Source: JANOGU01 sp964602115
GTDB taxonomy: Bacteria; Pseudomonadota; Alphaproteobacteria; Rhodobacterales; Rhodobacteraceae
Length of the DNA stretch: 40,452 nt
Direction of reading: 5' to 3'
Assembly: GCA_964602115.1 (NCBI GenBank)
Contig: CAZRQN010000009.1
Coordinates: 1-40,452, forward strand
The translations under genes and the position numbers were made by a program. Numbering within the stretch: position 1 is the first letter of the stretch; the number at the start of each line of letters is the position of its first letter. Shown piece by piece: positions 31,857-40,014 of the stretch. Below the pieces are notes generated by a model. It searched no databases and was not told the DNA's origin. It saw only the letters and a program-made list of their open reading frames with translations.

Positions 31857-32624
31857 ATGTCGAAGAACCCCAATTCCGGCACGCCGCTCGTCGAACTGCG
31901 CGACATCTCCATCGCCTTCGGGGGTATCCGCGCCGTCGATCACGTCTCGGTCGATCTCTACCCCGGCGAGGTGGTCGGACTTCTCGGCCACAACGGCGCC
32001 GGCAAGTCCACGCTGATCAAGTGTCTGTCGGGCGCCTATCGCAAGGACTCGGGCCAGATCCTGATCAACGGCCAGGAGGTGGAGATCAACAACCCGCGCG
32101 ACGCCCGCGCCCACAACATCGAGACCATCTACCAGACCCTGGCGCTGGCCGACAATCTCGACGCCGCCTCCAACCTCTTCCTCGGGCGCGAGCTCGTCGG
32201 ATCCGGCGGCTTCGTCGATGACAGCACCCAGGAGGCCGAGACGCGCAAGATCATGGGGCGGCTGAACCCCAACTTCCGCAAGTTCTCGGTCCCGGTCTCG
32301 GCGTTGTCCGGCGGGCAGCGGCAGTCGGTCGCCATCGCTCGCGCGGTGTACTTCAACGCCAAGATCCTGATCATGGACGAACCCACCGCCGCCCTCGGCC
32401 CGCACGAGACGCAGATGGTGGCGGAGCTGATCCAGGAGCTGAAGTCGCAAGGCCTCGGCATCTTCCTGATCGAGCACGACATCCATGCGGTCATGGACCT
32501 CTGCGACCGTGCCGTGGTGATGAAGAACGGTCAGCGCGTGGGTACCGTGAACGTCAAGGACGTCACCGACGAAGACATCCTCGGCATGATCATCCTCGGA
32601 AAGAAACCGCCGCAGGCCTACTGA
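31857..32624 (+). CDS. xylG: D-xylose ABC transporter, ATP-binding subunit (single-domain)
   Basis: A 255-residue ABC ATPase that powers xylose import. It has Walker A GHNGAGKST (44-52), signature LSGGQ (150-154), Walker B ILIMDEP (170-176) and the switch histidine in LIEHDIH. The best-known enzyme, E. coli XylG, has two such domains in about 510 residues; this one has a single domain, as in FrcA-type transporters, so it should act as a homodimer. The reading frame is intact, so this is not a truncation. The ATG at 31857 has GGGAGG 5 nt upstream; an ATG at 31842 overlapping the xylH stop is less likely. It overlaps xylB by one base (TGATG). Role assigned from neighbours. Confidence 0.9.
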   Translation: MSKNPNSGTPLVELRDISIAFGGIRAVDHVSVDLYPGEVVGLLGHNGAGKSTLIKCLSGAYRKDSGQILINGQEVEINNPRDARAHNIETIYQTLALADNLDAASNLFLGRELVGSGGFVDDSTQEAETRKIMGRLNPNFRKFSVPVSALSGGQRQSVAIARAVYFNAKILIMDEPTAALGPHETQMVAELIQELKSQGLGIFLIEHDIHAVMDLCDRAVVMKNGQRVGTVNVKDVTDEDILGMIILGKKPPQAY

Positions 32625-34060
32625 TGTACATAGGACTCGACCTCGGCACTTCCGGCCTCAAGGGAGTGCTGATCGACGACGCGCAAGGGGTGGTGGCGGA
32701 AGCCACCGCCCCCCTCGCCGTTTCGCGGCCGCACGAGGGATGGAGCGAACAGGCCCCGGCAGCCTGGATCGAGGCGGCCGAGAGCGTCTTCGACGCGCTG
32801 TCCGCCCATGGACTCGCGGGAGTGGCCGGCATCGGCCTCTCCGGCCAGATGCACGGCGCGACACTCCTCGATTCGGCCGACGAGGTGCTGCGCCCCTGCA
32901 TCCTTTGGAACGACACCCGCAGCCACGAGGAGGCCGCCGAGCTTGACGGCGACCCGCAGTTCCGCCGCGTCACCGGCAATATCGTCTTTCCCGGCTTCAC
33001 GGCGCCCAAGCTGCTCTGGGTCGCACGCCACGAACCGCGCATCCGGGAAAAGGTGGCGCGGGTCCTGTTGCCCAAGGACTACCTGCGCCTCTGGCTGACG
33101 GGCGAGCATGTGGCCGAGATGTCCGATGCCGCCGGGACCAGCTGGCTGGATACCGGCGCTCGCGACTGGTCCGAACCCTGTCTGGCCGCCACCGGCCTCA
33201 GCCGCGCCAACATGCCGCGCCTGGTCGAGGGATCGGAGGTCTCCGGAATCCTGCGCGACGCGCTGGCCAGACGCTGGGGGCTGGCAAAGGGTGTGGTCGT
33301 CGCCGGCGGTGGCGGCGACAACGCGGCCTCCGGCGTCGGCGTCGGTGTGGTGCGCGCGGGGGATGCCTTTGTCTCCCTAGGCACCTCCGGCGTCCTTTTC
33401 GCTGCCAATGACGGCTACCGGCCGGACCCGGCCACGGCGGTCCATACCTTCTGCCACGCGTTGCCCGGCACCTGGCACCAGATGGGGGTGATCCTCGCGG
33501 CCTCCGACGCGCTGAACTGGTTCGCCGGCATCGCCGGCGCGTCGGCCTCGGCGCTCACTGCCGGTCTCGGTGCGCTCAAAGCGCCTGGCAAGACGTTGTT
33601 CCTGCCCTATCTCGGCGGCGAGCGGACGCCGTTGAACGACGCCCGCATCCGCGGCGCCTTCATCGGCCTCGAACATGCCACCGACCGCGACACGGCGACC
33701 CGCGCCGTCCTGGAAGGCGTCACCTACGCCATCCGCGACAGCCGCGACGCCCTTGCCGCCACCGGCACACGGCTGGAGCGGCTGCTGGCCGTGGGAGGTG
33801 GAACCCGGTCGGACTACTGGCTTTCGGCCATCGCCACGGCGTTGGGCGTGCCGGTCCAGCTGCCGGTCGCCGGCGATTTCGGCGGGGCATTCGGCGCGGC
33901 ACGGCTGGCCCTGATGGCCGCCACCGGCGCCGGGGCCGAGATCGCCACGCTGCCACCGATCGCCCGCACCATCGACCCCGACCCAGCCCTCGGCGCCGCC
34001 TTCGATGCGGGCCATGCCCGCTTCCGCGCCGCCCAAGCCGCCATCAGAGGCCTGACATGA
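32624..34060 (+). CDS. xylB: Xylulokinase
   Basis: A cytosolic FGGY-family kinase of 478 residues that phosphorylates D-xylulose to xylulose 5-phosphate, which enters the pentose phosphate pathway. The first ATP-binding loop is GLDLGTSGLKGVL (4-16). It is followed by GLSGQMHGATLLD with the substrate-binding region, PCILWNDTRSHEE, and GGGGDNAASGVGVG with the catalytic Asp232. The second phosphate-binding segment is VSLGTSGVLF, and LAVGGGTRSDYWLSAIATALGVPV is the C-terminal FGGY region. The length is normal for XylB. Its start overlaps the xylG stop and its stop overlaps the xylA start (ATGA), so translation is coupled along the operon. Confidence 0.95.
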   Translation: MYIGLDLGTSGLKGVLIDDAQGVVAEATAPLAVSRPHEGWSEQAPAAWIEAAESVFDALSAHGLAGVAGIGLSGQMHGATLLDSADEVLRPCILWNDTRSHEEAAELDGDPQFRRVTGNIVFPGFTAPKLLWVARHEPRIREKVARVLLPKDYLRLWLTGEHVAEMSDAAGTSWLDTGARDWSEPCLAATGLSRANMPRLVEGSEVSGILRDALARRWGLAKGVVVAGGGGDNAASGVGVGVVRAGDAFVSLGTSGVLFAANDGYRPDPATAVHTFCHALPGTWHQMGVILAASDALNWFAGIAGASASALTAGLGALKAPGKTLFLPYLGGERTPLNDARIRGAFIGLEHATDRDTATRAVLEGVTYAIRDSRDALAATGTRLERLLAVGGGTRSDYWLSAIATALGVPVQLPVAGDFGGAFGAARLALMAATGAGAEIATLPPIARTIDPDPALGAAFDAGHARFRAAQAAIRGLT

Positions 34061-35358
34061 CCGAGTTCTTCCGCGACATTCCCCGCATCACCTATCAGGG
34101 CAGCGAAACCGATCAGGAATTCGCCTTCCGCCACTACAACCCCGACGAGGTGATCCTCGGCAAGCGGATGGAGGACCACCTGCGCTTTGCCGTGGCCTAC
34201 TGGCACAGCTTTGCCTGGCCCGGCGGCGACCCTTTCGGCGGCCAGACCTTCGAACGCCCATGGTTCGGCGAAGGCATGGCGCTGGCCAAACTCAAGGCCG
34301 ATGTCGCTTTCGAGATGTTCGACATCCTCGGCCAGCCGTTCTACTGCCTCCACGATGCCGATGCCCGTCCCGAAGGGACGACATTCGCGGAAAGCCTGAG
34401 GAACCTGAACGAGATCGCCGACTACCTCGGCGAGAAGCAGACCCGCCACAAGGCCAGGCTGCTGTGGGGCACCGCCAACCTGTTCAGCCACCGCCGCTGG
34501 ATGTCCGGCGCCGCGACCAACCCCGACCCGGATGTCTATGCCTATGCTGCGGCGACGGTGAAGGCGAACATGGACGTGACCCAGCGGCTCGGCGGCCAGA
34601 ATTATGTTCTCTGGGGCGGGCGCGAGGGCTACGAGACGCTGCTGAACACCGACCTCAAGGCCGAGCGCGAGCACGCCGGGCGCTTCCTGCAACAGGTGGT
34701 CGAGTACAAGCACAAGATCGGCTTCAAGGGCACCATCCTGATCGAGCCCAAGCCGCAGGAGCCCTCCAAGCACCAGTACGACTATGATGTCGCCACGGTC
34801 TATGGCTTCCTGAAGGACTTCGGCCTGGAAAAGGAAGTGAAGACCAATATCGAACAGGGCCATGCCATCCTCGCCGGCCATTCCTTCGAACACGAGATCG
34901 CGCTCGCGGCCTCGCTCGGCATCTTCGGCTCCATCGACATGAACCGGAACGACTACCAGTCGGGCTGGGACACCGACCAGTTCCCGAACAACCATGCCGA
35001 AAAGGCGCTGGCCTTCTACGAAATCCTGCGCGCCGGCGGCTATACCACCGGCGGCACCAATTTCGACGCCAAGATCCGCCGCCAGTCGCTGGATCCGGCT
35101 GACCTGGTCCTCGCCCATGTCGGCGGCATGGACACCTGCGCCCGGGCCCTGAAGGCGGCGGCCCGGATGCTGGAGGACGGCGGGCTGGAAAAGGCGCGCA
35201 ACGACCGTTACGCGGGCTGGCAATCTCCGGCCGCCCAGGCGATGCTCAGGGGCTCGCTGGAGGCGGCGGCGGCACGGGTGATCGACGAAAAGCTCGAACC
35301 CCAGCCGAAGTCGGGCCGGCAGGAGCGACTGGAGAATCTCGTCAACCGGTTCGTCTGA
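34057..35358 (+). CDS. xylA: Xylose isomerase
   Basis: A cytosolic, divalent-metal-dependent enzyme that turns D-xylose into D-xylulose (it may also act on glucose). The 433-residue length places it in class II. YCLHDADARPEG has the active-site His99 and acid residues, LWGGREGYETLLNTD is a diagnostic stretch, and IEPKPQEPSKHQYDYD provides metal-ligand Glu and Lys. NIEQGHAILAGHSFEHE supplies further ligands, and the region around SIDMNRNDYQSGWDTDQFP is invariant in the family. It follows xylB with a 4-base overlap, and its stop overlaps the next gene's start. The next step is XylB. Confidence 0.97.
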   Translation: MTEFFRDIPRITYQGSETDQEFAFRHYNPDEVILGKRMEDHLRFAVAYWHSFAWPGGDPFGGQTFERPWFGEGMALAKLKADVAFEMFDILGQPFYCLHDADARPEGTTFAESLRNLNEIADYLGEKQTRHKARLLWGTANLFSHRRWMSGAATNPDPDVYAYAAATVKANMDVTQRLGGQNYVLWGGREGYETLLNTDLKAEREHAGRFLQQVVEYKHKIGFKGTILIEPKPQEPSKHQYDYDVATVYGFLKDFGLEKEVKTNIEQGHAILAGHSFEHEIALAASLGIFGSIDMNRNDYQSGWDTDQFPNNHAEKALAFYEILRAGGYTTGGTNFDAKIRRQSLDPADLVLAHVGGMDTCARALKAAARMLEDGGLEKARNDRYAGWQSPAAQAMLRGSLEAAAARVIDEKLEPQPKSGRQERLENLVNRFV

Positions 35359-36419
35359 TGGCCGAACGAAAGCCAAAGCCCAGGATCATGCCCTATCAGC
35401 CCCATCCCGACCGCTACGCGCGGATGACCTACCGGCGCTGCGGTCGTTCGGGGCTGATGCTGCCCGCGATCAGCCTCGGGCTTTGGCATTCCTTCGGCGG
35501 CGACACGCCGCACGAGACCAAGCGGGCGCTGATCCGCACCGCCTTCGATCACGGCATCACCCATTTCGACCTTGCCAACAACTACGGTCCGCCGCCGGGT
35601 TCGGCCGAGGAAGCCTTCGGCGAGATCCTCGCGACCGACCTCCGGGGCTACCGCGACGAACTGATCATCTCCTCCAAGGCGGGCTACGAGATGTGGTCCG
35701 GCCCCTATGGAGAATGGGGAAGCCGCAAGTATCTCATCGCCTCCTGCGACCAGTCACTGAAGCGGCTCGGCCTCGACTATGTCGATGTCTTCTACTCCCA
35801 CCGTTTCGACCCGGCGACCCCGCTGGAAGAAACCATGGGCGCGCTTGACCAGATCGTCCGCTCCGGCAAGGCCCTCTATGCCGGCATCTCTTCCTACAAC
35901 TCCGAGCGGACGCGGCAGGCGGCGGCGATGCTCAAGGACCTCGGCACCCCCTGCCTGATCCACCAGCCAAGCTACAACATCCTCAACCGCTGGGTGGAAC
36001 GCGACGGTCTGAAGGATACGCTGACCGAGCTTGGCATCGGCTCGATCGCCTTCACCCCGCTGGCCCAGGGCATTCTCACCACCAAATACCTGAACGGAGT
36101 TCCCGCCGGCAGCCGGGCATCGCAGGGCAAGTCGCTCGATCCCTCGGTCATCACCCCGAAGGCGCTTGGCTCGGTCCGCGCGCTGGACGACATCGCCAGC
36201 CGGCGTGGCCAGACGCTGGCGCAGATGGCGCTCGCCTGGGTGCTGCGCGACGGCGGGATCACCACCGCGCTCATCGGCGCCTCGCGGCCGGAACAGATCA
36301 CCGACTGCATCGGCGCGATCCAGAACCTTTCCTTCTCGGCCGAGGAGCTGGCCGAGATCGACCGGGTGTCGTCGGAGGAGGACGTGAACCTCTGGGCCCG
36401 GTCCTCGGAGGGCGTCTGA
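35358..36419 (+). CDS. Aldo/keto reductase (YghZ/GpR-like)
   Basis: A 353-residue NADPH-dependent reductase with the TIM-barrel AKR fold and the intact catalytic tetrad Asp71, Tyr76, Lys107 and His148 (in FDLANNYGP, ISSKAGY and YSHRFDP). The best match by features is the E. coli YghZ group (L-glyceraldehyde 3-phosphate reductase): the N-terminal MPYQPHPDRYARMTYRRCGR, MWSGPYGEWGSRKYLIASCDQSL and the C-terminal SSEEDVNLWARSSEG are typical. Being the last gene of the xylose operon, with a one-base overlap with xylA, it may reduce a sugar aldehyde or remove a toxic by-product. Whether it acts on xylose itself is not known. Confidence 0.9.
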   Translation: MAERKPKPRIMPYQPHPDRYARMTYRRCGRSGLMLPAISLGLWHSFGGDTPHETKRALIRTAFDHGITHFDLANNYGPPPGSAEEAFGEILATDLRGYRDELIISSKAGYEMWSGPYGEWGSRKYLIASCDQSLKRLGLDYVDVFYSHRFDPATPLEETMGALDQIVRSGKALYAGISSYNSERTRQAAAMLKDLGTPCLIHQPSYNILNRWVERDGLKDTLTELGIGSIAFTPLAQGILTTKYLNGVPAGSRASQGKSLDPSVITPKALGSVRALDDIASRRGQTLAQMALAWVLRDGGITTALIGASRPEQITDCIGAIQNLSFSAEELAEIDRVSSEEDVNLWARSSEGV

Positions 36420-36440
36420 GCCGTTGCCGCCGGGAGGCGG

Positions 36441-36473
36441 GCAGGGAACGCCCTGTCGGTACAGGAAACCGAC
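36441..36473. terminator. Overlapping hairpins between the convergent xyl operon and ubiG
   Basis: Three stems that exclude one another can form: GCAGGG/CCCTGT (36441-36456), CCTGT/ACAGG (36452-36465) and GTCGGT/ACCGAC (36455-36473). It is the only structured part of the 78-bp gap between two gene ends, so it may stop transcription from both sides. No U-run is seen. Confidence 0.35.
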
Positions 36474-36497
36474 GCAAAGCCGACGCGCGCGGGACGG

Positions 36498-37238
36498 CTA
36501 GCGGACGGGCTTCACCGAGGCGGTGACATAGTTCACCGACAGGTCGCGCGCCGACAGGCTCCAATCCCAGCGGGCGAAGTTGAAGACCATGCCCTTGCGG
36601 TCCACCGGGGTCAGCCCGGCGCCGGCAATCAGGGCATAGAGCTCCTCCGGCGTGATGAACTTCTTCCATTCATGGGTGCCCTTCGGCAGCCAGCGCATCA
36701 CCTGCTCGGCGCCGACGATGGCGTAAAGGTATGATTTCGCGGTGCGATTCAGGGTGGAGCAAATCATGAGCCCGCCAGGACGCAGCAGCGCCCGGCAGGC
36801 CGCGAGATAGGCGGCAGGGTCCGCCACATGCTCGACCACCTCCATGTTCAGCACGACATCGAACTGCTCCCCCGCCGAGGCCAGCGCCTCCGCCGTCGTG
36901 TGGCGATAGTCGATCTCCAGCCCCGATTGCGCCGCATGGACGCTGGCCACCGGGATGTTGCGCTCCGCCGCATCGGCGCCCAGGACCGAGGCACCCAGCC
37001 GTGCCATCGGCTCGGACAACAGGCCGCCGCCGCAGCCGATGTCGAGAATCCTCAATCCGTTGAAGGGCTTGGCCAGGCGAAGGTCCCGACCGAACTCCGC
37101 TGCGATCTGGGCATTGATGTAGTCCAGCCGGCAGGGGTTCATCATGTGCAGCGGCTTGAACTTTCCCTCCGGGTCCCACCACTCGGCCGCCATGGCCTCG
37201 AACTTCGCGACTTCGGCGGCATCGACGGTGGCACTCAT
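36498..37238 (-). CDS. ubiG: Ubiquinone biosynthesis O-methyltransferase
   Basis: A SAM-dependent enzyme of 246 residues that carries out both O-methylations in ubiquinone synthesis at the inner membrane surface. The SAM-binding motif is ILDIGCGGGLLSEPMARLGA, and the diagnostic N-terminal region is EVAKFEAMAAEWWDPEGKFKPLHMMNPCRLDYI. LNMEVVEHVADPAAYLAACRALLRPGGLM and WLPKGTHEWKKFITPEEL are typical of UbiG. The start at 37238 was chosen because GGAG is 8 nt upstream and because family members begin here; a longer frame (to 37358) would overlap the divergent pip gene. It is divergent from the proline iminopeptidase gene across 59 bp with an inverted repeat between. Confidence 0.95.
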   Translation of the reverse strand: MSATVDAAEVAKFEAMAAEWWDPEGKFKPLHMMNPCRLDYINAQIAAEFGRDLRLAKPFNGLRILDIGCGGGLLSEPMARLGASVLGADAAERNIPVASVHAAQSGLEIDYRHTTAEALASAGEQFDVVLNMEVVEHVADPAAYLAACRALLRPGGLMICSTLNRTAKSYLYAIVGAEQVMRWLPKGTHEWKKFITPEELYALIAGAGLTPVDRKGMVFNFARWDWSLSARDLSVNYVTASVKPVR

Positions 37239-37258
37239 CGCGCGGGCTCCGGTTTCAG

Positions 37259-37283
37259 GCGTGGCACGGTCTCTCTGCCACGC
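37259..37283. promoter_or_regulatory. Inverted repeat between ubiG and pip
   Basis: GCGTGGCA and TGCCACGC (perfect 8-bp arms) surround 9 nt. Directly after comes TATATA (37284-37289), the only AT-rich element of the 59-bp divergent gap and a possible -10 box for pip that would give an almost leaderless message. The repeat could be an operator for both genes. Confidence 0.45.
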
Positions 37284-37297
37284 TATATAGGACGGGC

Positions 37298-38269
37298 ATG
37301 GACCAGAGATCAGGCCGAAAACGCACCTCCGAGCTTCTCTATCCGCCGATCGACCCATTCGATCAGCGGATGCTCGACGTGGGTGACGGCCATCGGCTCT
37401 ATGTCGAGCAATGCGGCCGGCGTGACGGAACCCCGGTCGTGGTCCTGCATGGCGGGCCGGGTGGCGGCTGCAGCCCTTCGATGCGGCGCTACTTCGACCC
37501 CGAGACCTACCGAATCATCCTGTTCGACCAGCGTGGCTGCGGCAGGTCGCGGCCGCATGCCTCGGTCGATGCCAATACCACCTGGCATCTCGTCGCCGAT
37601 ATCGAGGCGATCCGCGATGCGCTGGGGCTTGAGCGGTTCATCATCTTCGGCGGCTCCTGGGGGGCGACGCTGGCGCTTGTCTATGCCATCACCCATCCGC
37701 AGCGGGTGGCGCATCTCATCCTGCGCGGCGTCTTCCTGATGACGCGCTCGGAGCTGGACTGGTTCTATGCCGGCGGAGCGGCGGGGTTCTATCCCGATCT
37801 CTGGGCCAGGTTCCTGGCGCCGATCCCCCTGGCGGAGCGCGGCGACCTCATCGAAGCCTATTACCGCAGGCTCTTTTCCGGCGACCTCGCGGAGGAGTCG
37901 CGGGTGGCGCGCATCTGGACCAACTGGGAAAACGCGCTGGCGTCGATCCATACCGAAACCGGCGGTTCGGAAGGTCCGACGGATTATTCCCGTGCCTTCG
38001 CGCGGCTTGAGAATCACTACTTCCGCCATGCCGGATTTCTCGAACACGACGACTGGATCATGGCCAACCGCAGCCGGATCGAGCACATCCCCTGCCATAT
38101 CGTCCAGGGCCGTTTCGACATGATTTGCCCGCCGAAATCGGCCGCTCGGCTGGCCGAAGGCTGGCCGGGCGCCCGGCTGAGCATCGTCCCCTTGGCCGGG
38201 CATGCGCTGAGCGAGGCGGGGATCAGCGAGGAACTGGTGCGCGTGACCGACGCGCTGCGCGGGCTCTGA
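37298..38269 (+). CDS. pip: Prolyl aminopeptidase (proline iminopeptidase)
   Basis: A cytosolic alpha/beta-hydrolase of 323 residues (peptidase family S33) that removes N-terminal proline from peptides. The oxyanion motif HGGPGGG (51-57), FDQRGCGRS (76-84) and the nucleophile elbow GGSWGAT with Ser120 are the family's signature. The catalytic Asp lies in the GRFDMICPP stretch and the His in AGHALSE near the C-terminus. The N-terminal YPPIDPFDQRMLDVGDGHRLYVEQCG is typical of the bacterial enzymes of about 310-320 residues. The ATG at 37298 was chosen because it starts this region. The TATATA just upstream suggests a very short leader. Confidence 0.93.
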   Translation: MDQRSGRKRTSELLYPPIDPFDQRMLDVGDGHRLYVEQCGRRDGTPVVVLHGGPGGGCSPSMRRYFDPETYRIILFDQRGCGRSRPHASVDANTTWHLVADIEAIRDALGLERFIIFGGSWGATLALVYAITHPQRVAHLILRGVFLMTRSELDWFYAGGAAGFYPDLWARFLAPIPLAERGDLIEAYYRRLFSGDLAEESRVARIWTNWENALASIHTETGGSEGPTDYSRAFARLENHYFRHAGFLEHDDWIMANRSRIEHIPCHIVQGRFDMICPPKSAARLAEGWPGARLSIVPLAGHALSEAGISEELVRVTDALRGL

Positions 38270-38278
38270 AACCGGCGC

Positions 38279-38320
38279 CTATATCATCGCTATAGACGCG
38301 GTCCTGTAGCGATGCTATAG
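38279..38320. promoter_or_regulatory. Two tandem palindromic operators before the TetR gene
   Basis: CTATATCATCGCTATAG (38279-38295) and CTGTAGCGATGCTATAG (38304-38320) both read CTRTA-N7-TATAG, centred 25 bp apart. In addition, CATCGCTA (38285-38292) and TAGCGATG (38307-38314) form an inverted repeat across the two. They lie 8 bp before the TetR start and overlap the only -10-like sequence (TATAGA at 38316-38321), which strongly suggests autoregulation by the TetR protein. Confidence 0.65.
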
Positions 38321-38327
38321 ACAACCC

Positions 38328-38876
38328 ATGACCGCGCGCGAAAACCTCCTCGCCCATGCCCTTGCCGTGCTGGAAAGCGACGGCCCCGACGGGCTGACGA
38401 CGCGCGCTGTCTGTTCCCGTGCCGGGGTGACGGCGCCGACGCTCTACCACCATTTCGGCAGCGCCGACGGGCTGGTCAGCGCGGCGGTCGAGGCGGGGCT
38501 GCAGGCATTCCTGCGGCGCAAGCGCAACCTGCCGACAAGCGGCGATCCGGGCGCCGACCTGATGTCCGGCTGGGACGATTATGTAAGCTTCGCCGCCGAA
38601 AGCCCGCGCCTCTACTGCGCCCTGATGGCGCGGGTCCTGGCCGGCGCCGACCTGCCTGCGGCACGCGCTGCGCGCGAAAACCTCGTCGAGCGGGTGGAAC
38701 GCACCGATGCCGCCGGCCGGCTCGCGATTCCGGCCGCTGCCGCCGCCGATCTGCTGTGGTCCACCGCCCATGCGGCGGCGCTGCTGCACACCGTTCCGGA
38801 ACGGCCGCCGGACCGCACCGCCCTGCTTGCCCTGAGGGCCTGCGCCAGCAGGGTCCTCCTCACCACCCCCTCCTGA
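38328..38876 (+). CDS. TetR/AcrR family transcriptional regulator
   Basis: A 182-residue one-component repressor. The N-terminal helix-turn-helix (about 23-45) reads LTTRAVCSRAGVTAPTLYHHFGS, the standard TetR form. The remaining residues make a helical ligand-binding and dimer domain with no recognised ligand. Two tandem palindromes just upstream are the expected binding site. Position of the -10-like TATAGA suggests a leaderless or nearly leaderless message, in keeping with the lack of a ribosome site. An epimerase-like gene starts 12 nt after its stop, so the two form an operon, and that enzyme's substrate may be linked to the signal. Family call is secure. Confidence 0.9.
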   Translation: MTARENLLAHALAVLESDGPDGLTTRAVCSRAGVTAPTLYHHFGSADGLVSAAVEAGLQAFLRRKRNLPTSGDPGADLMSGWDDYVSFAAESPRLYCALMARVLAGADLPAARAARENLVERVERTDAAGRLAIPAAAAADLLWSTAHAAALLHTVPERPPDRTALLALRACASRVLLTTPS

Positions 38877-38888
38877 TAGGAACGGCAC

Positions 38889-39899
38889 ATGCCTGTGTTC
38901 GTCACAGGCGGCACCGGGTTTCTCGGTCGCCGCATCGTCACCGCCTTGCTTCGCGCCGGAAAGCCGGTCATCGCCCTGTCGCGTTCAGCCGCATCCGACC
39001 AGATGCTCGCCGCGCTTGGCGCCACGCCCTGGCGAGGCGCGCTCGAAGCCCTGGACCGCGACCTGCCGCCGGTCTCGGCGGTCGTCCATGCCGCCGCACA
39101 TTTCCGGATGACCGGGCCAGGCTCGGTCTTCGACCGCGTGAACGTGGTCGGGACGGAGCGGCTTCTGGCTGCGGCGCGGCGTGCCGGAGCGGGCGCCTTC
39201 ATCTATATCGGGGCTGCGGCGGTGGTGATGGACGATGCGGGTTCCGCTGTCGTTGACGCCGACGAAAACGCGCCGACCTTTCCCGACAGCCGTTTTCCCT
39301 ATGTCGCCAGCAAGGCGCGGGCCGAGGCCGCCGTCCTTGCCGCCACGGCGCCGGACCTGCGCACCGTGGTGCTGCGCCCGCCGGGCATCTGGGGGCCGGG
39401 AGACGCCTTCGCGGCAGCGCTGCCGCCGATGCTCCGCCGCCGTCAGTTCGGCTTCATCGGCGGCGGAAGGTTTCCTAGCGTGACCTGCCATGCCGACAAT
39501 GTGGTCGAGGCGGTCCTCTGCGCCCTGCAGAGCGCGGCGACGGGACGGGCCTACTTTGTGAACGACCGGGAAGCGACGACCTTCCGGGATTTCGTCATCG
39601 GCCTGGCCGATGCGCTCGGCCTGGACGCCCGAAGGGCGCCGTCCTTTCCCTACCCTGTCGCCGCCGGCGTGGGTCGGGCGGTGGCGGGTCTCTGGGCGCT
39701 GGCGGGCGCCCGCTCCGATCCGCCGATTTCGCCAACCATGGTGCGCCTGATCGGCCGTCCCTTCACGACCGTCGATTCGGCGGCGCGCCGGGACCTCGGC
39801 TATGTCGGGCGGACCAGCCGGGCGGAGGGACTGGCGCGCTACCGCGATCTCGGACAAGCCTCCGGCGGCGGGGTCGCCGATCTTTCTCCGGCGAGTTGA
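38889..39899 (+). CDS. NAD-dependent epimerase/dehydratase family protein
   Basis: A 336-residue member of the extended short-chain dehydrogenases. The nucleotide-binding motif is TGGTGFLG (residues 6-13), HAAAHF follows strand 4, and YVASK has the catalytic Tyr138 and Lys142. VVLRPPGIWGPGD is the typical extended-SDR segment, and TCHADNVVEAVLCAL is found in the 3-beta-HSD/sterol-dehydrogenase-like subgroup. The C-terminal part has a hydrophobic segment (about 255-275). The reaction is not known; nucleotide-sugar, sterol-like or flavonoid-like substrates are all possible. AGGAA precedes the ATG, 12 nt after the TetR stop. Probably controlled by that repressor. Confidence 0.85.
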   Translation: MPVFVTGGTGFLGRRIVTALLRAGKPVIALSRSAASDQMLAALGATPWRGALEALDRDLPPVSAVVHAAAHFRMTGPGSVFDRVNVVGTERLLAAARRAGAGAFIYIGAAAVVMDDAGSAVVDADENAPTFPDSRFPYVASKARAEAAVLAATAPDLRTVVLRPPGIWGPGDAFAAALPPMLRRRQFGFIGGGRFPSVTCHADNVVEAVLCALQSAATGRAYFVNDREATTFRDFVIGLADALGLDARRAPSFPYPVAAGVGRAVAGLWALAGARSDPPISPTMVRLIGRPFTTVDSAARRDLGYVGRTSRAEGLARYRDLGQASGGGVADLSPAS

Positions 39900-39916
39900 T
39901 TGCCCGCGCCCGGGGC

Positions 39917-39948
39917 CTTGCACCCACCCTGCGGCCATCCCACATCCG
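39917..39948 (+). promoter_or_regulatory. Possible sigma-32 (RpoH) promoter of clpB
   Basis: CTTG (39917-39920), an 18-bp spacer and CCCACATCCG (39939-39948) resemble the alphaproteobacterial RpoH pattern CTTG-N17/18-CYTATNTNNG, with two mismatches in the -10. It lies 67 bp before clpB, a gene usually under RpoH. Confidence 0.35.
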
Positions 39949-40014
39949 CCTCAAGGCCGCACCCTGCCGCGCCGTTGCGGGCGGAGGGGCGGTGCCAGTG
40001 AGAGGAGAGGACCG

